Positions 10,925 through 19,870 of a stretch of 64,000 nucleotides of DNA are shown piece by piece (the stretch's first letter is position 1; the number at the start of each line of letters is the position of its first letter). Below the pieces are notes generated by a model. It had not been told where the DNA came from. It saw only the letters and a program-made list of their open reading frames with translations, and ran no database searches. The translations under genes and the position numbers were made by a program. Origin of the DNA: Symsagittifera roscoffensis (Eukaryota > Xenacoelomorpha > Acoela > Convolutidae); contig NC_087063.1 in assembly GCF_963678635.1 (NCBI RefSeq), positions 12,310,368 to 12,374,367 on the forward strand, in the 5' to 3' direction.

Positions 10925-11330
10925 TGCCACTCAGGAAACAGGACCGAGAAAAACTGACTCTGCGTGTAAACCAGCAATGTTCCAGTAGCAGAGATTGCCT
11001 TAAGAACTGTGCAATGCGACAGCCACGTTTCAACGATTGATAGCTCAAGCGCTTACGAATGTAACAAAAAAGTATGGAAACCTCATAATTTGCTGAGTTG
11101 ACGACAATGTGACTGCCACACCAACGCTGGAAGATCACGTAGAAAGCCTATCTGAAGTCTTCACATGCATGAAACAGGCTAGAATGAAATGCAAACTATC
11201 AAAATGCGAGATCCAAAGTGATTTCATAAAGTATCTGGGTCGTCTGATAGACAAACAAGGAGGCAGACCAGACCCTGAATCAGTTGAAGCAGTACTGACA
11301 TGGAAAGCACCAAAACCGACACCCAATTAA
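10925..11330 (+). pseudogene. Gypsy reverse transcriptase (palm to thumb), copy 2
   Basis: The sequence enters RT at PLRKQDREK just after motif A. It then shows C*VDD near 11090-11105 (YVDD with a TGA stop at Tyr), TPTLEDHVESL, FTCMKQARMKCKLSKCEI and IKYLGRLIDKQGGRPDPE. All are typical Gypsy RT blocks. The fingers and motif A are missing because of the deletion at about 10,920. The same stop at the same codon as copy 1 is notable. Confidence 0.9.
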
Positions 11331-11905
11331 TGAGCTTTCTTGGCTTCAGTAATTTTTACTGGAAATTCCTTAAAGGATATGTCAACAAAGTATACCCTAT
11401 GCAGCAATTAACGCCGAATAAGCGTAAGAAATTCAGCTGGAGCGATGAGAGTCAAATCTCTTTTGACAACATCAAACGCGAACTCTGTGAGGCTCTGATC
11501 CTCAGCATTCCGACCGAGAAAAGAATGTTTGTGTTGCATAAGGACGCTACAGTAGTAGCAATCTCGGACACACTGCATTAGAAACAAGAATGGAATGGAA
11601 GAACTGTTCACTGACCCATAGCTTATGGTAGTAAAGTTCTAAGCGACACCGAGATGAAATTCGGTGCACAGGAGGCAGACGTTTTTGCAGTGATTACTTT
11701 CGTCGAAAAACTTAAAGCTTGTTTAGGAAGTTCTCTAACCTTTTCTTCAATAATCGAGCTCTCTTTTGGCTGAAAAATTACTCGACGGATCAGAGCTATC
11801 TCGTTCGCTAGATAGTACGCCTCGATGGCTATCACATGATCATAGAGCACCAGACCCGTGACGAACACCATAACTCCGACAGCCTCACTAAAAGACGGAG
11901 TTCTA
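11300..11905 (+). pseudogene. Gypsy RT connection and RNase H, copy 2
   Basis: The frame at 11300-11581 reads TDTQLMSFLGFSNFYWKF (the LGxxNYYRxF thumb/connection block) and ends in an RNase H start (KDATVVAISDTL, first Asp). RNase H continues in shifted frames: IAYGSKVLSDTEMKFG near 11618-11665 (catalytic Glu region) and RDEHHNSDSLTK near 11850-11890 (last catalytic Asp block). A short deletion and frameshift lie near 11735. Only this copy keeps RNase H. Confidence 0.85.
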
Positions 11906-13190
11906 TGAGCAATTGGAAGAGGAGCAGGCTGACCAGGTAGAAAATAAGGACGGTTTCTTCTTTTTGGATGAAGACGCCCATGAAAAGCTGCCCTTTACCC
12001 GATTGTCTGAAAAATCAGAGCATTCCATACCAGGACACCATGAAATTCGCGCTGAAAGAGCTTCCGAAATAAAGATGATGGAAAAAGGTGATCCAGTTCT
12101 GTTGGACTTGTTAGCGTGCTCAAATCTGGTATAACAGGAACCTACCAGGCTGGGCATCAATACCATATCTCTGCTAAACGTGGTATCGGACGAAAACAGT
12201 CATGCGGAAGCTTCACGATCTACTTGATAGAAAAGTTGAAAGCCAGGATCTTGAATGGATGGAAAACATGCGGAGATTGACTTTCATGGAGAATAAGGAG
12301 ACTCGACCAGTCGTGATACGGAGTCGGTATGTAGAACGGGATTACCGGTCGATAGTAAACCAACTGAGGAACTCGATGCCGAAGGTTGTCCTATTGATTA
12401 CATCATACGTTGAACATCAACAACTCATCAGCACTTAGCTCACTCACGTGAGCAGTGTCAAACTGAAAGCTAGCGTGGAAAGGAGGGTCCAGTTTGTCGA
12501 TGCGACGATGAAGTAGGAGCCGTGCGCGGAATTTTCTCCCGGATAAGAAACTTCAGCCGGAGACTCAACTCCGGAAAATGATCCAGACGTAGAATTGTTC
12601 GTTGAGTCGGGCTCCATCGTGCCCTGCCAGGAAAATTGTCCGGGTGGTCAAGGCTAGAGTGATGTAGAAACAGGATTTTGTCCGAGGAGTCGAGAAACAT
12701 GAAGAGTAGTTCTGAATGCGACAATGATTGGGAGAACATGTCTAATTCCGACGAGTCAAAAATATCGACTCATTTTTTTTTTACTAGTGGAATGAAAACA
12801 GCGCGGGTTGGACAGAGAAAGGCATCAAAACCCAGAAAGTGACAGATATACCTCCGATGAAAAGGGCGCTGTAGTCGATCATACTTCAGACGAGCTTGAG
12901 TTGATAGCAGTGTCGAAACGCTCAACTAGGTTACTTCCTTATGCTACGGCCACCCGTAGAACAAGAAGCGACAAAGTTTGAAAAAAGTATGATCGGCATG
13001 CTCCAGAAATAATCAGCGGACAACTGAAAGTAATGAAGAAATATTTGAAGGCAAGATAACGAATGTCGGATTTCTTAAGGACTCATAGAAATGATAGAAT
13101 GAAGAGTAGTTTGAGAAGACGGATAGAAAACGGAATGCCCGACAGCAATAGGCCTGTGAGAAGTGTATGATTTTATGTCTGTCATGAAAA
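11906..13190 (+). pseudogene. RNase H-integrase linker, copy 2
   Basis: Frame-broken sequence between RNase H and integrase. The open part at 11913-12134 and the part at 12202-12438 are charged segments without known motif. The section from 12540 matches the LSGE-rich linker of copy 1 (7016-7690) at high identity. In elements of this type this region is a long variable acidic spacer. Confidence 0.55.
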
Positions 13191-13660
13191 CAATTGAAGG
13201 ACCCCAGGAAACTGAGATATCCTCTGCAATCAAAAGAACTTTCAGAACTCGAAGAATTAGTGCAAATAGATCGTCAGAAAATCTGCATGACGGCTACAGG
13301 CTATAATCAAGGACTGGTAATGATCGATCATTTCAGGAAACCTGCAGAAGCAGTACCCTGCATGACGGCATCCGCGGTAGAAACTTGTGTTCATTTGATA
13401 AATGTCTGGATTGCAAGACACGATTGTCCAGTCACTATCCAGTCCGACAATGGCAAGTCTCAAACCACTTAAAACCGGCAGACGAATGGCCTGGTCGAGA
13501 GGCAGATTTTCACACTAGTTCCCATTCTGAGGGTTTATTGCTCACGATACATGGAATACTGGAACATCCACTTGCCGCAGGTGATGAGCGCGTACAATAG
13601 TAGGGAACATTCCACCACGGAAATCAGCCAACTCATGATGTTAACTCGCTGCTCATGATG
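13190..13660 (+). pseudogene. Gypsy integrase core, copy 2
   Basis: Contains a LSELEELVQIDRQ segment, IDHFRK, INVWIARHDCP and IQSDNGK (second catalytic Asp with a well-preserved SDNGK). It then has a premature stop and, further on, the Glu-bearing block in degraded form. The better SDNGK and a CAA codon where copy 1 has TAA show that this copy is less decayed at that point. The frame ends near 13472. Confidence 0.85.
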
Positions 13661-14585
13661 AATGTTGGACTCGCTGCTCATTACGAGAAAATCAAACCAC
13701 ACAACGCCTCGTCGGAAGACTTTGCAACCCGACTGATTTACATGAGGATGACTACTTGATGGTTGATCCCGCTTGCGAAGTGATTGAAAGGGGTAACGCG
13801 ATAAGAATGACGGGAATGAGGTGGTCAATGACTGTGATCTGCCATTGGACTTATAGTTGACTCAGCGAAAAGAGGTTGATGACGAAACCCTCCCTTATGC
13901 CCAGCAAGACTGGAATGACCTATAGCAAGCTGAAGTCGACAAAGTAGTAGAGCTTGACTTTCCCTTGACCATGAAAACACGATAGAGCAACAGGGGATGA
14001 TACAAGAAGAAATACAATCCTTACGGTGATGATTTTGTCGTGGACAGTATCTTACTAAACGACATAACGGTTTCAAAAGATGGGCTAGATGAGATAATGG
14101 TTTCACCTGATATCAACTTGGTCGACAATAAAGAGACAGACTGGATCGATGATCGATCAAAACCAGAAGTGGAGTTCGAACCTGAAAAGAAAGAACTGCA
14201 TGAAGAAAAGTTGACAATTAAGCGGGTGCTCGAATGGTTCCAAGATCAGCCTGCCGATCGAATGGAGACATACGTAATGATTCAAGATGTGGATCAACCC
14301 AGCATCAAAAACATAAGTCACGACAACACTGAATATAACTGGATCGCTGGAATTGGACCTTAATGCGTTCCCGAATCTATCCTCGATATGCTCGATACTG
14401 GGCAATTGACGGTGACGTTGATGGATATTTTCGTCCGGGGAATAAGATAGGACTCGTCCACCGCAAAGATCTGACAATCAAAAATTTCAAATGGGCAAAA
14501 GACATAAAAGAGCTGGATTCGGAGGTAGAAAACCCTAAGAAACCGGCTTCTAAACAATTTTTTGAGTTTTATTTTGATCTTCCGA
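13661..14585 (+). pseudogene. Gypsy post-integrase tail, copy 2
   Basis: Matches copy 1 (8091-9045). The clean acidic frame is 14040-14363, with DWIDDRSKPEVEFEPE. A following frame at 14363-14650 runs into the macro-like domain. No fold recognised. The conservation of the acidic segment in both copies suggests that it was part of a functional polyprotein. Confidence 0.6.
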
Positions 14586-15075
14586 ATCACTACTTGATCA
14601 ACATCGTTGTGACTGAGAGCGATTTTTTTTCACGGCAAGCACGTACGTGAGCCATATCGATAACCGCGAATGTAAGTTTCAAAACAGCACTAGCGCCCGA
14701 CTTTAAAAGAGAGTATAAGAATGTCCAGTTTTTATGAAAACCAATGCCTGGTGTAGGATGGATGATAGCGCTGCTCCTTGTTGCATCACAAAAATCGGGA
14801 ACATACCTGTATTTTTTGGTAAGCAAACCCACTGATAGGCAAAACGTGGATCCCGAAAGCTTAGTGCTGGCACTGACGCGACACAGGAATTTCCTGGTCG
14901 AGAAAGGAGTAACCTCCCTCTCCTTGCCATTTTATAATTTCAGTAGGGGAAAACTACATCCCAGAGAGTTATATGCTCTAGTGCATGTGATTTTATCGGA
15001 AACGGATATTGAAATCTACCTGTCTAGGATGTTTTTTTCTATGCATATGCTAACGCCTCGATTAGGATTAAATGT
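14586..15075 (+). pseudogene. Macro-domain-like C-terminal domain, copy 2
   Basis: The same domain as in copy 1, better preserved at the end. It shows LINIVVTESDFF, an ALAPDFKREY helix (copy 1 has ALALDFKREY), GTYLYFLVSK, ESLVLALTRHRNFL, GVTSLSLPFYNFSRG, and a closing HVILSETDIEIYL strand that matches the usual end of macro domains. Stop codons break the N-terminal third. It ends about 15075, directly before the second LTR-like block. Presence in both copies argues against a chance frame. Confidence 0.62.
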
Positions 15076-15879
15076 TTTTATAGTAGGTTTTTAGGAGTTC
15101 AGATCCTATTATTAGGAAATGTGTTAAAAATACATTTCGTTTGGTTATTTTAGACAGAATCATGTTGATATGTGATGTTGTTGTTTTGTGGGTTTGTGTA
15201 TAGTTAGGATCATATAGTGATTGTTTGGTTGTGCTTAGTATTGGTATGTGACCTGGACTGTTTCAGATGTATAGGTGACAGCGTCAAACCAGTTTGGATT
15301 GATATATTTGAAAATGGACGATCCACCTCGGTGCTGTTTTTTAGATCGAAAGAAGAAACTTTTTTAACTGACTATTTTTAAAAGATACGAAAGAAGTTTT
15401 ATCGTTAAGATAAAACAATTTGAATAACAGTTCCTGAGTTGCAACTTGTCCCTTTGATTTTGATTGATCAAGAATTTGTTTGTTCACATTTGAGTCCAAT
15501 TCAACATAAAGAGATGAATCAACATAAAAGAAGATGACCGACACGAACGACCTTATGTACTTCATCTCAGCGATTCTTGGAACGGCTTTAGACGATATAT
15601 AAAAGCGCCTGCTAGACTGCAATTTTGGACTGGAGGAATCGGAGCTCGCGATGCTTACAGTCTCACTGTTGAAATCTATGCGAAGAGAGGGCCGCCGGGA
15701 AAATCCCACTGAAGTAGTACTGATGCTGGTCTGTGGGACTAAAGCTTACGGGAGATGCCTCTGCCAGTCCGCCCCAACTCATCTGCATAGCCTCTCTTTG
15801 GATCAGAGAGATCACGCGACGGGCCGGGCCCCTCGTCTTCTGCGGATTCTTCCCCTGCTGCAACACCGTTGAAGGTGAA
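15071..15879 (+). repeat. LTR-like block with 5' leader, between copies 2 and 3
   Basis: Near-identical to 9530-10339, at an offset of about 5,540 bp. It holds the TATAAAAG box at 15598-15605 and the same GC-rich leader before the gag ATG at 15880. It serves as 3' LTR of copy 2 and 5' LTR of copy 3. Confidence 0.7.
15598..15605 (+). promoter_or_regulatory. TATA box in LTR (TATAAAAG)
   Basis: The same element as at 10058-10065, about 280 bp upstream of the copy 3 gag start. Confidence 0.6.
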
Positions 15880-16410
15880 TATGAACGAGATTGAAATCCA
15901 GACGGCAAAGATCAGCGAAACTTTCGATACGAGAGACAGAGACTGGGAAAAAGAGTGCCCGGAGCTCAACGAGTAAGAGAAGAAGGCAAAAGAAAACGAC
16001 GAATGGAAAAGAAATTATGAGGAGATGCTAGAAACTCATACAAGAGGCGATAAAGCATTTGAAGGACGTTTACAAGCGAGGGTGAGCAAATTGTCAGTGG
16101 ATGTTCTGGCAATGATGAATTTGGACACGACTGCTAGTGCTAAGCCTCAGGAGCTCTATAAGCCAAGTGATGTTGAAACTCCACGACAAGTGAGCTCGCC
16201 TGCCAACGCAAGGATAATAATAACTGGCAACTCAGTTCCGGTAGACATTCGAGCAGGCGGCCGAGTCAGCAAGCAAGAAAAACATAGAGCACGGGACAGA
16301 GCCTTCCCAACGCACGGGCAGGTCACCTGCCAGGAGAGAAAGGTCATTGGGCACCACAGAGACGGTCGGTCCGGTACCGAGAGAGACCAGAGAGAGGTCA
16401 CGCATAATTG
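15880..16410 (+). pseudogene. Gypsy gag N-terminal region, copy 3
   Basis: Nearly identical to 10340-10920. It has an ATG at 15880, a charged helical start, an in-frame TAA near 15973-15975, then the coiled-coil and Arg-rich parts. It lacks a short segment of copy 2 near 10,760 (a small deletion in the Arg-rich part) and so shifts frame there. Confidence 0.65.
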
Positions 16411-16488
16411 ATATCAGAAAAGACCACATGACATTTGTTCAAGTAGCAGCGGACCATCAAAGGGCTTGTCCCAACGGGAAATCAACAT

Positions 16489-16905
16489 CTGACCATAGGG
16501 GATAGGCTGATAAGAGGTCTGGCAGAAATCTTCGTGGTATCCCAAACGACTGCGATCTCCTTTGGCGGAGCCTCGGTGGCTGAAGTGACTAGAATGAAGT
16601 AGTTGCAGAAATATGACAGGGTGGAGGCGCTAACCCTCATGATAGGTACGAACGAAGTGAAGTCAGAACCACTGCTGGTTTTTCTCCTCAATGAGTTAAA
16701 AGAAAAATACAGACCACGACTTGTGGTCTTATGCACAATTCGTCTTAATCAAAACGCTGGCTCACCGATAGCTTACTTTTTGAATGGAAACGTGACCCGA
16801 TGGAATATGATGGTCAAAAGCTTGATTGCTGAAAATTTAAATGAGCTCAGGTTAATGAATGTTGAGAATGTGGTGCGAATGGTGGATCACCGCGCCTTGA
16901 TGAGT
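16489..16905 (+). pseudogene. SGNH/GDSL-hydrolase-like domain in Gypsy gag region
   Basis: One frame with a single TAG (near 16600) carries the SGNH blocks in order. Block I is IGDRLIRGLAE at 16495-16527 (GDRL where active enzymes have GDSL, so the Ser nucleophile is Arg). A FGGASVAEV block II follows near 16561-16587, then block III LMIGTNEV at 16636-16659 (GxN(D/E)), a VVLCTI strand, and block V MVDH at 16879-16890 (DxxH-like). The spacing fits a small SGNH fold of about 135 residues. As it stands the active-site Ser is missing, so it would be non-catalytic. Esterase domains are known in ORF1 of some CR1-type LINEs; here it lies in an LTR element. Fold inferred from pattern only. Confidence 0.55.
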
Positions 16906-18324
16906 AGATCACCGCGCCTTCAACATCCTTTGAAGAAGACCCTAGGGCTCTGGCCTTGACGACGAAACCCCAGGGTAATAAAGTAGCTACTCATGGCGAG
17001 GAAGCAATAGAAATCCTCATAAAAGATGAAGTGCTCTACCAAGTGGGAGACCTGACGGTACCGGCTCGGCTGGATTCAGACGAGACGTACTCCAAGGTCC
17101 CCCATTGGGCCTGGACCCAAGCCAGATGAAAACCGAAAGGCAAAATGCGAACAAGGAAAACCAAAGAGATGACGATCCTGTGGAGGTCAAGAGTAATAAA
17201 GAGGCTGAGATTGACCTCGGTACCCTGGAGAGATATCTCAAGCAATACAATTTCAATGAGACAGAACAATGGGAGAAATGTCAGGGATCGAAGGAGACAT
17301 TAGTGTTGATGACGCCATCGTCATTTAGGTCACCCACCAAAAAACCTCCAGCTACCATGTCCCTGTAGAACCAGTGTCCCTGATAGAAGCGTATCAAAAA
17401 GGATATACACTGACGCTTCTCTGTGAATTCCTCGAAGGAGGAGAGTTGGTGAATGGGTGCCAGTTGCCTTCTTGGGAACAATATCATAGTGAACACGACA
17501 GAAAGACTAGAGACATGTAGACTCGAGTTGCTTTCGTGGAACGCACCTGAGATGTGATGCTTAGATATGGCACTCAGTCTGTGATAAAAGTGGGACTGAA
17601 TCAACCCATCATGCGCGAAATTTTGAGAAAATTAATTGAACCCGCTGATTCTGACGGTCTGACCGAATCATTCAGGGAAGAGAGCGCCGAGAAGATTCAA
17701 ATTGTTTGAAACCAGCCAGCAAAGAGAGCCAAGGAAGGACTGCGAAAGTACAGTTCGATAGTGAGGAAGCTCAAAAGTAAAGTCAGTGATAAAGTGACCA
17801 ATCCTAAAGTGGTAAAAACGAAAGCAGTCGCGGTGGTGTTCTCATTGACAAAAGTTTCCCGTCCAGTCGAGAACTGACATGGGGATGGTGCCATGCATAA
17901 TGGTGGAAAAGCAGAAAATCAGGTGCCACCATTGCTGGTGACTGGACTGATATCGACAAAAAACAAGAAAAATTGAAAGAACATTGGCGGATACTAGACC
18001 GGAGATGGAAGTCATCAATCAATGCGGATCCTGTAGGCTGGATGAATACAAACCCTCCCGGACTAATATAACGAAGATGAAATTTAAAGGACAACTCGAA
18101 GTGGTCGAGTATAGCCGTATCACGGTGCGGTGCCTGAGTCAGTCCACATGGGTGATTCCGCTGATTGCATAGAAATGTTGAAAGCGGGGAACTCGGTGAG
18201 AGGACACGTGATGGCATGGCATGACACACAAGCTATTCAGGAGTACCTGAAGGAGTTGATGACGATTTCAAACTCTGAGAGAAAGGAGTATGGCACTGTG
18301 ATGTTGTCGAAAGTGATCGAGAGT
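16906..18324 (+). pseudogene. Gypsy copy 3 gag middle region
   Basis: Frame-broken charged sequence without recognised motif. The more open parts are 17105-17368 (acidic, with KENQRDDD), 17984-18172 and 18130-18399. The last frame runs to the Polinton boundary at 18324 and beyond it only by chance. By position it is the spacer ahead of the capsid-like part found at 35393-36717. Confidence 0.5.
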
Positions 18325-18825
18325 AGTATAGATATACGACACTGGGATTGGGGGGGGGGGTGCTCCCTACAGAGATCATTGGGTATAGATTATTCCTAAT
18401 GATCCCTATGTAAATATTTATACCTAATGATCCCTATCTAAAATATTTATACCTAAAGATCCCTATGTAAAACATTTATACCTAATGATCCCTATGTAAA
18501 ATCTTTATACATAATGATCCCTATGTATAGTTTTTTATAGCTAATGATCCCTATGTAAAAATTTGTACCTAATGATCCCTGTGTAAAATATTTATACCTA
18601 ATGATTCCAATGTAAAATTTCTATGCTTAATGATCCTTATGTGAAAGTTGTGTTGGTTATAACAAAACCATTCTGGCGATATATTAGTTCTTTCGGCCAC
18701 CTATAGCTCGGCAAGCTATGTTGTATTCCAATTGAACTAAAACTATTCAATGCGTTTTGCTGTTGAATGTTTTTGCGAATTGGTTTTTTCAATGTTTCTA
18801 CAAACTCTATGGTCTTGGTAAAAAT
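18325..18825 (+). repeat. Left terminal inverted repeat of Polinton
   Basis: About 500 bp that matches the complement of 34500-35392. It comprises an outer unique end (AGTATAGATATA, a G-run of about 12, GATCATTGG), a block of ~28-bp direct repeats and a unique inner part (18640-18825) ending near CTACAAACTCTATGGTCTTGG. It is shorter than the right copy because it has fewer repeat units. Confidence 0.92.
18385..18650 (+). repeat. ~28-bp direct repeats in left TIR
   Basis: About nine units of TAATGATCCCTATGTAAAAT followed by an AT-rich tail, with small length changes. The complement forms the repeat block of the right TIR. The unit core CCTAATGATCCCTATG is the most constant part. Confidence 0.93.
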
Positions 18826-19386
18826 AGATATAAAATGAAATGGTTGAAAATGGTCGTCAAAAATGCATGTGATTTAGAAAACGTTTCAAAATAGAATCAT
18901 TATTGTAAAGGAAATCAGAATCTTAATCTCATTGAAAAGTTGATTGAAATGTATACGAAAACAGTCATGAAGAACTAAATAATAGTTTAATGAAAAAGCA
19001 TATGGGTTACGAAACTTTCGAGTATTGTGTATGTTTGATCCGTTTTAGTGTAGAAGTATTGTCAAAACTTGTACCTAATTGTTACTATAAAATTTAAGAT
19101 AGAATAAAATTTTTTGGGGTCCGAGTAGAGGAAAACGCATGGCGCTCGACTCTCAGCCAAAAGGCGGCGTTTCGAAACCCGTCCGGAAATTGTACTGAAA
19201 GAAGGCCTCAGTTGCTGCTAGTGTGATATCCTCCCACAGACTGATTTTGTATTTTTTTGATAGCAATCTAACTTCTCGGATTAAAGCTATTAAATCAACA
19301 ATTGAGTAAAAATGTCAATTACTAAAAAACTGTGGTGTTTAAAATGAAATTGAAAAATGTACAAAACAGCCATATAAACTAGTTAG
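18826..19386. other. Non-coding Polinton left end, with weak tRNA-like patch
   Basis: AT-rich sequence between the TIR and the protease gene. At about 19120-19195 a 75-bp patch has GTCCGA at one end, TCCGG at the other and a GTTTCGAAACCC stretch resembling a tRNA T-arm. It lacks a clear A box, so I do not call a tRNA. Nothing else is recognised. Confidence 0.4.
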
Positions 19387-19870
19387 TTAATGAGAAAGCA
19401 TGTGAGTTAGAAAACGTTTCAAAACATGATCATTTATGTATGCAAAATCAGCAGCATCACCAATAAAATTTTTATCATAAATCAAATGTGCAATATAAAT
19501 GCAAAAAGAACCGTACATGGTAAAGTTTGAGTCTTGCATGGGATAATTTGTCATCAAATCAGTGACCTGATGAAATTTCTCGTTCAATCGTTCAAATAGA
19601 TTGGTGTACTGCAAAAGAGAAAGACCGAGAGGATCAGCGAAGTACAAAACATTTCTTCTGTTGCAAATCACAATCCAATGTGTCCCCGGAGAATCTGATT
19701 TTGAAGTGTTCACAATCATAAAGATATTGTTTGGGATGTGAGGTGGAAAATTGTCCGCTGCAAATACTCCAAGAAACTTATATTTCAGATTTTTACATTT
19801 CTGAATGAGATCCTGCAACTCGGTCAAAATTGGAAGGACGTTCTTTGTAACTTTACGGACAGATATAATA
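19387..19870 (-). pseudogene. Adenain-like (C5) cysteine protease, catalytic Cys lost
   Basis: Minus-strand frame with FLGVFAADNFP, then PGTHWIVI (catalytic His), a YFADPLG strand with the acidic residue, and MYGSFCIYIAHL. In adenovirus-type proteases the last block is CGxFC and the first Cys is the nucleophile; here that position is Tyr (TAC, complement of 19513-19515), which predicts an inactive enzyme. Its role would be processing of capsid proteins during virion maturation. It shares one open frame with the C-terminus of the major capsid gene upstream, with no stop between them, so a junction deletion or frameshift has probably fused them. Confidence 0.85.

Larger units (their letters stand above)
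10340..15070 (+). mobile_element. Ty3/Gypsy retrotransposon copy 2 (internal deletion)
   Basis: The copy lies between two LTR-like blocks. The gag N-terminal part runs to about 10,920, where it jumps into the middle of RT (PLRKQDREK). The SGNH-like region, gag C-terminus, protease and RT fingers are therefore deleted. RT thumb, RNase H, linker, integrase, tail and macro-like domain follow. Because it has RNase H and copy 1 does not, the two copies carry complementary deletions. Multiple stops and frameshifts. Confidence 0.85.
15880..18324 (+). mobile_element. Ty3/Gypsy copy 3, left part (interrupted by Polinton)
   Basis: The gag region of the third tandem copy. It runs from its ATG at 15880 through the coiled-coil part, an SGNH-like domain and an acidic spacer up to 18324, where the Polinton terminal repeat begins. 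Sequence resumes at 35393. This is the only copy that keeps the SGNH-like region. Confidence 0.8.

Noticed and set aside
18385-18650. Regular ~28-bp repeats with similar-length units, at first sight like a CRISPR array
   Set aside because: There are no unique spacers; the repeats are contiguous, occur inverted at the other end of the element, and belong to Polinton TIRs in an animal genome.
19120-19195. Possible tRNA gene inside the Polinton
   Set aside because: End complementarity and a T-arm-like word are present, but no good A box, an uncertain anticodon arm and an imperfect B box. I could not fold it convincingly.
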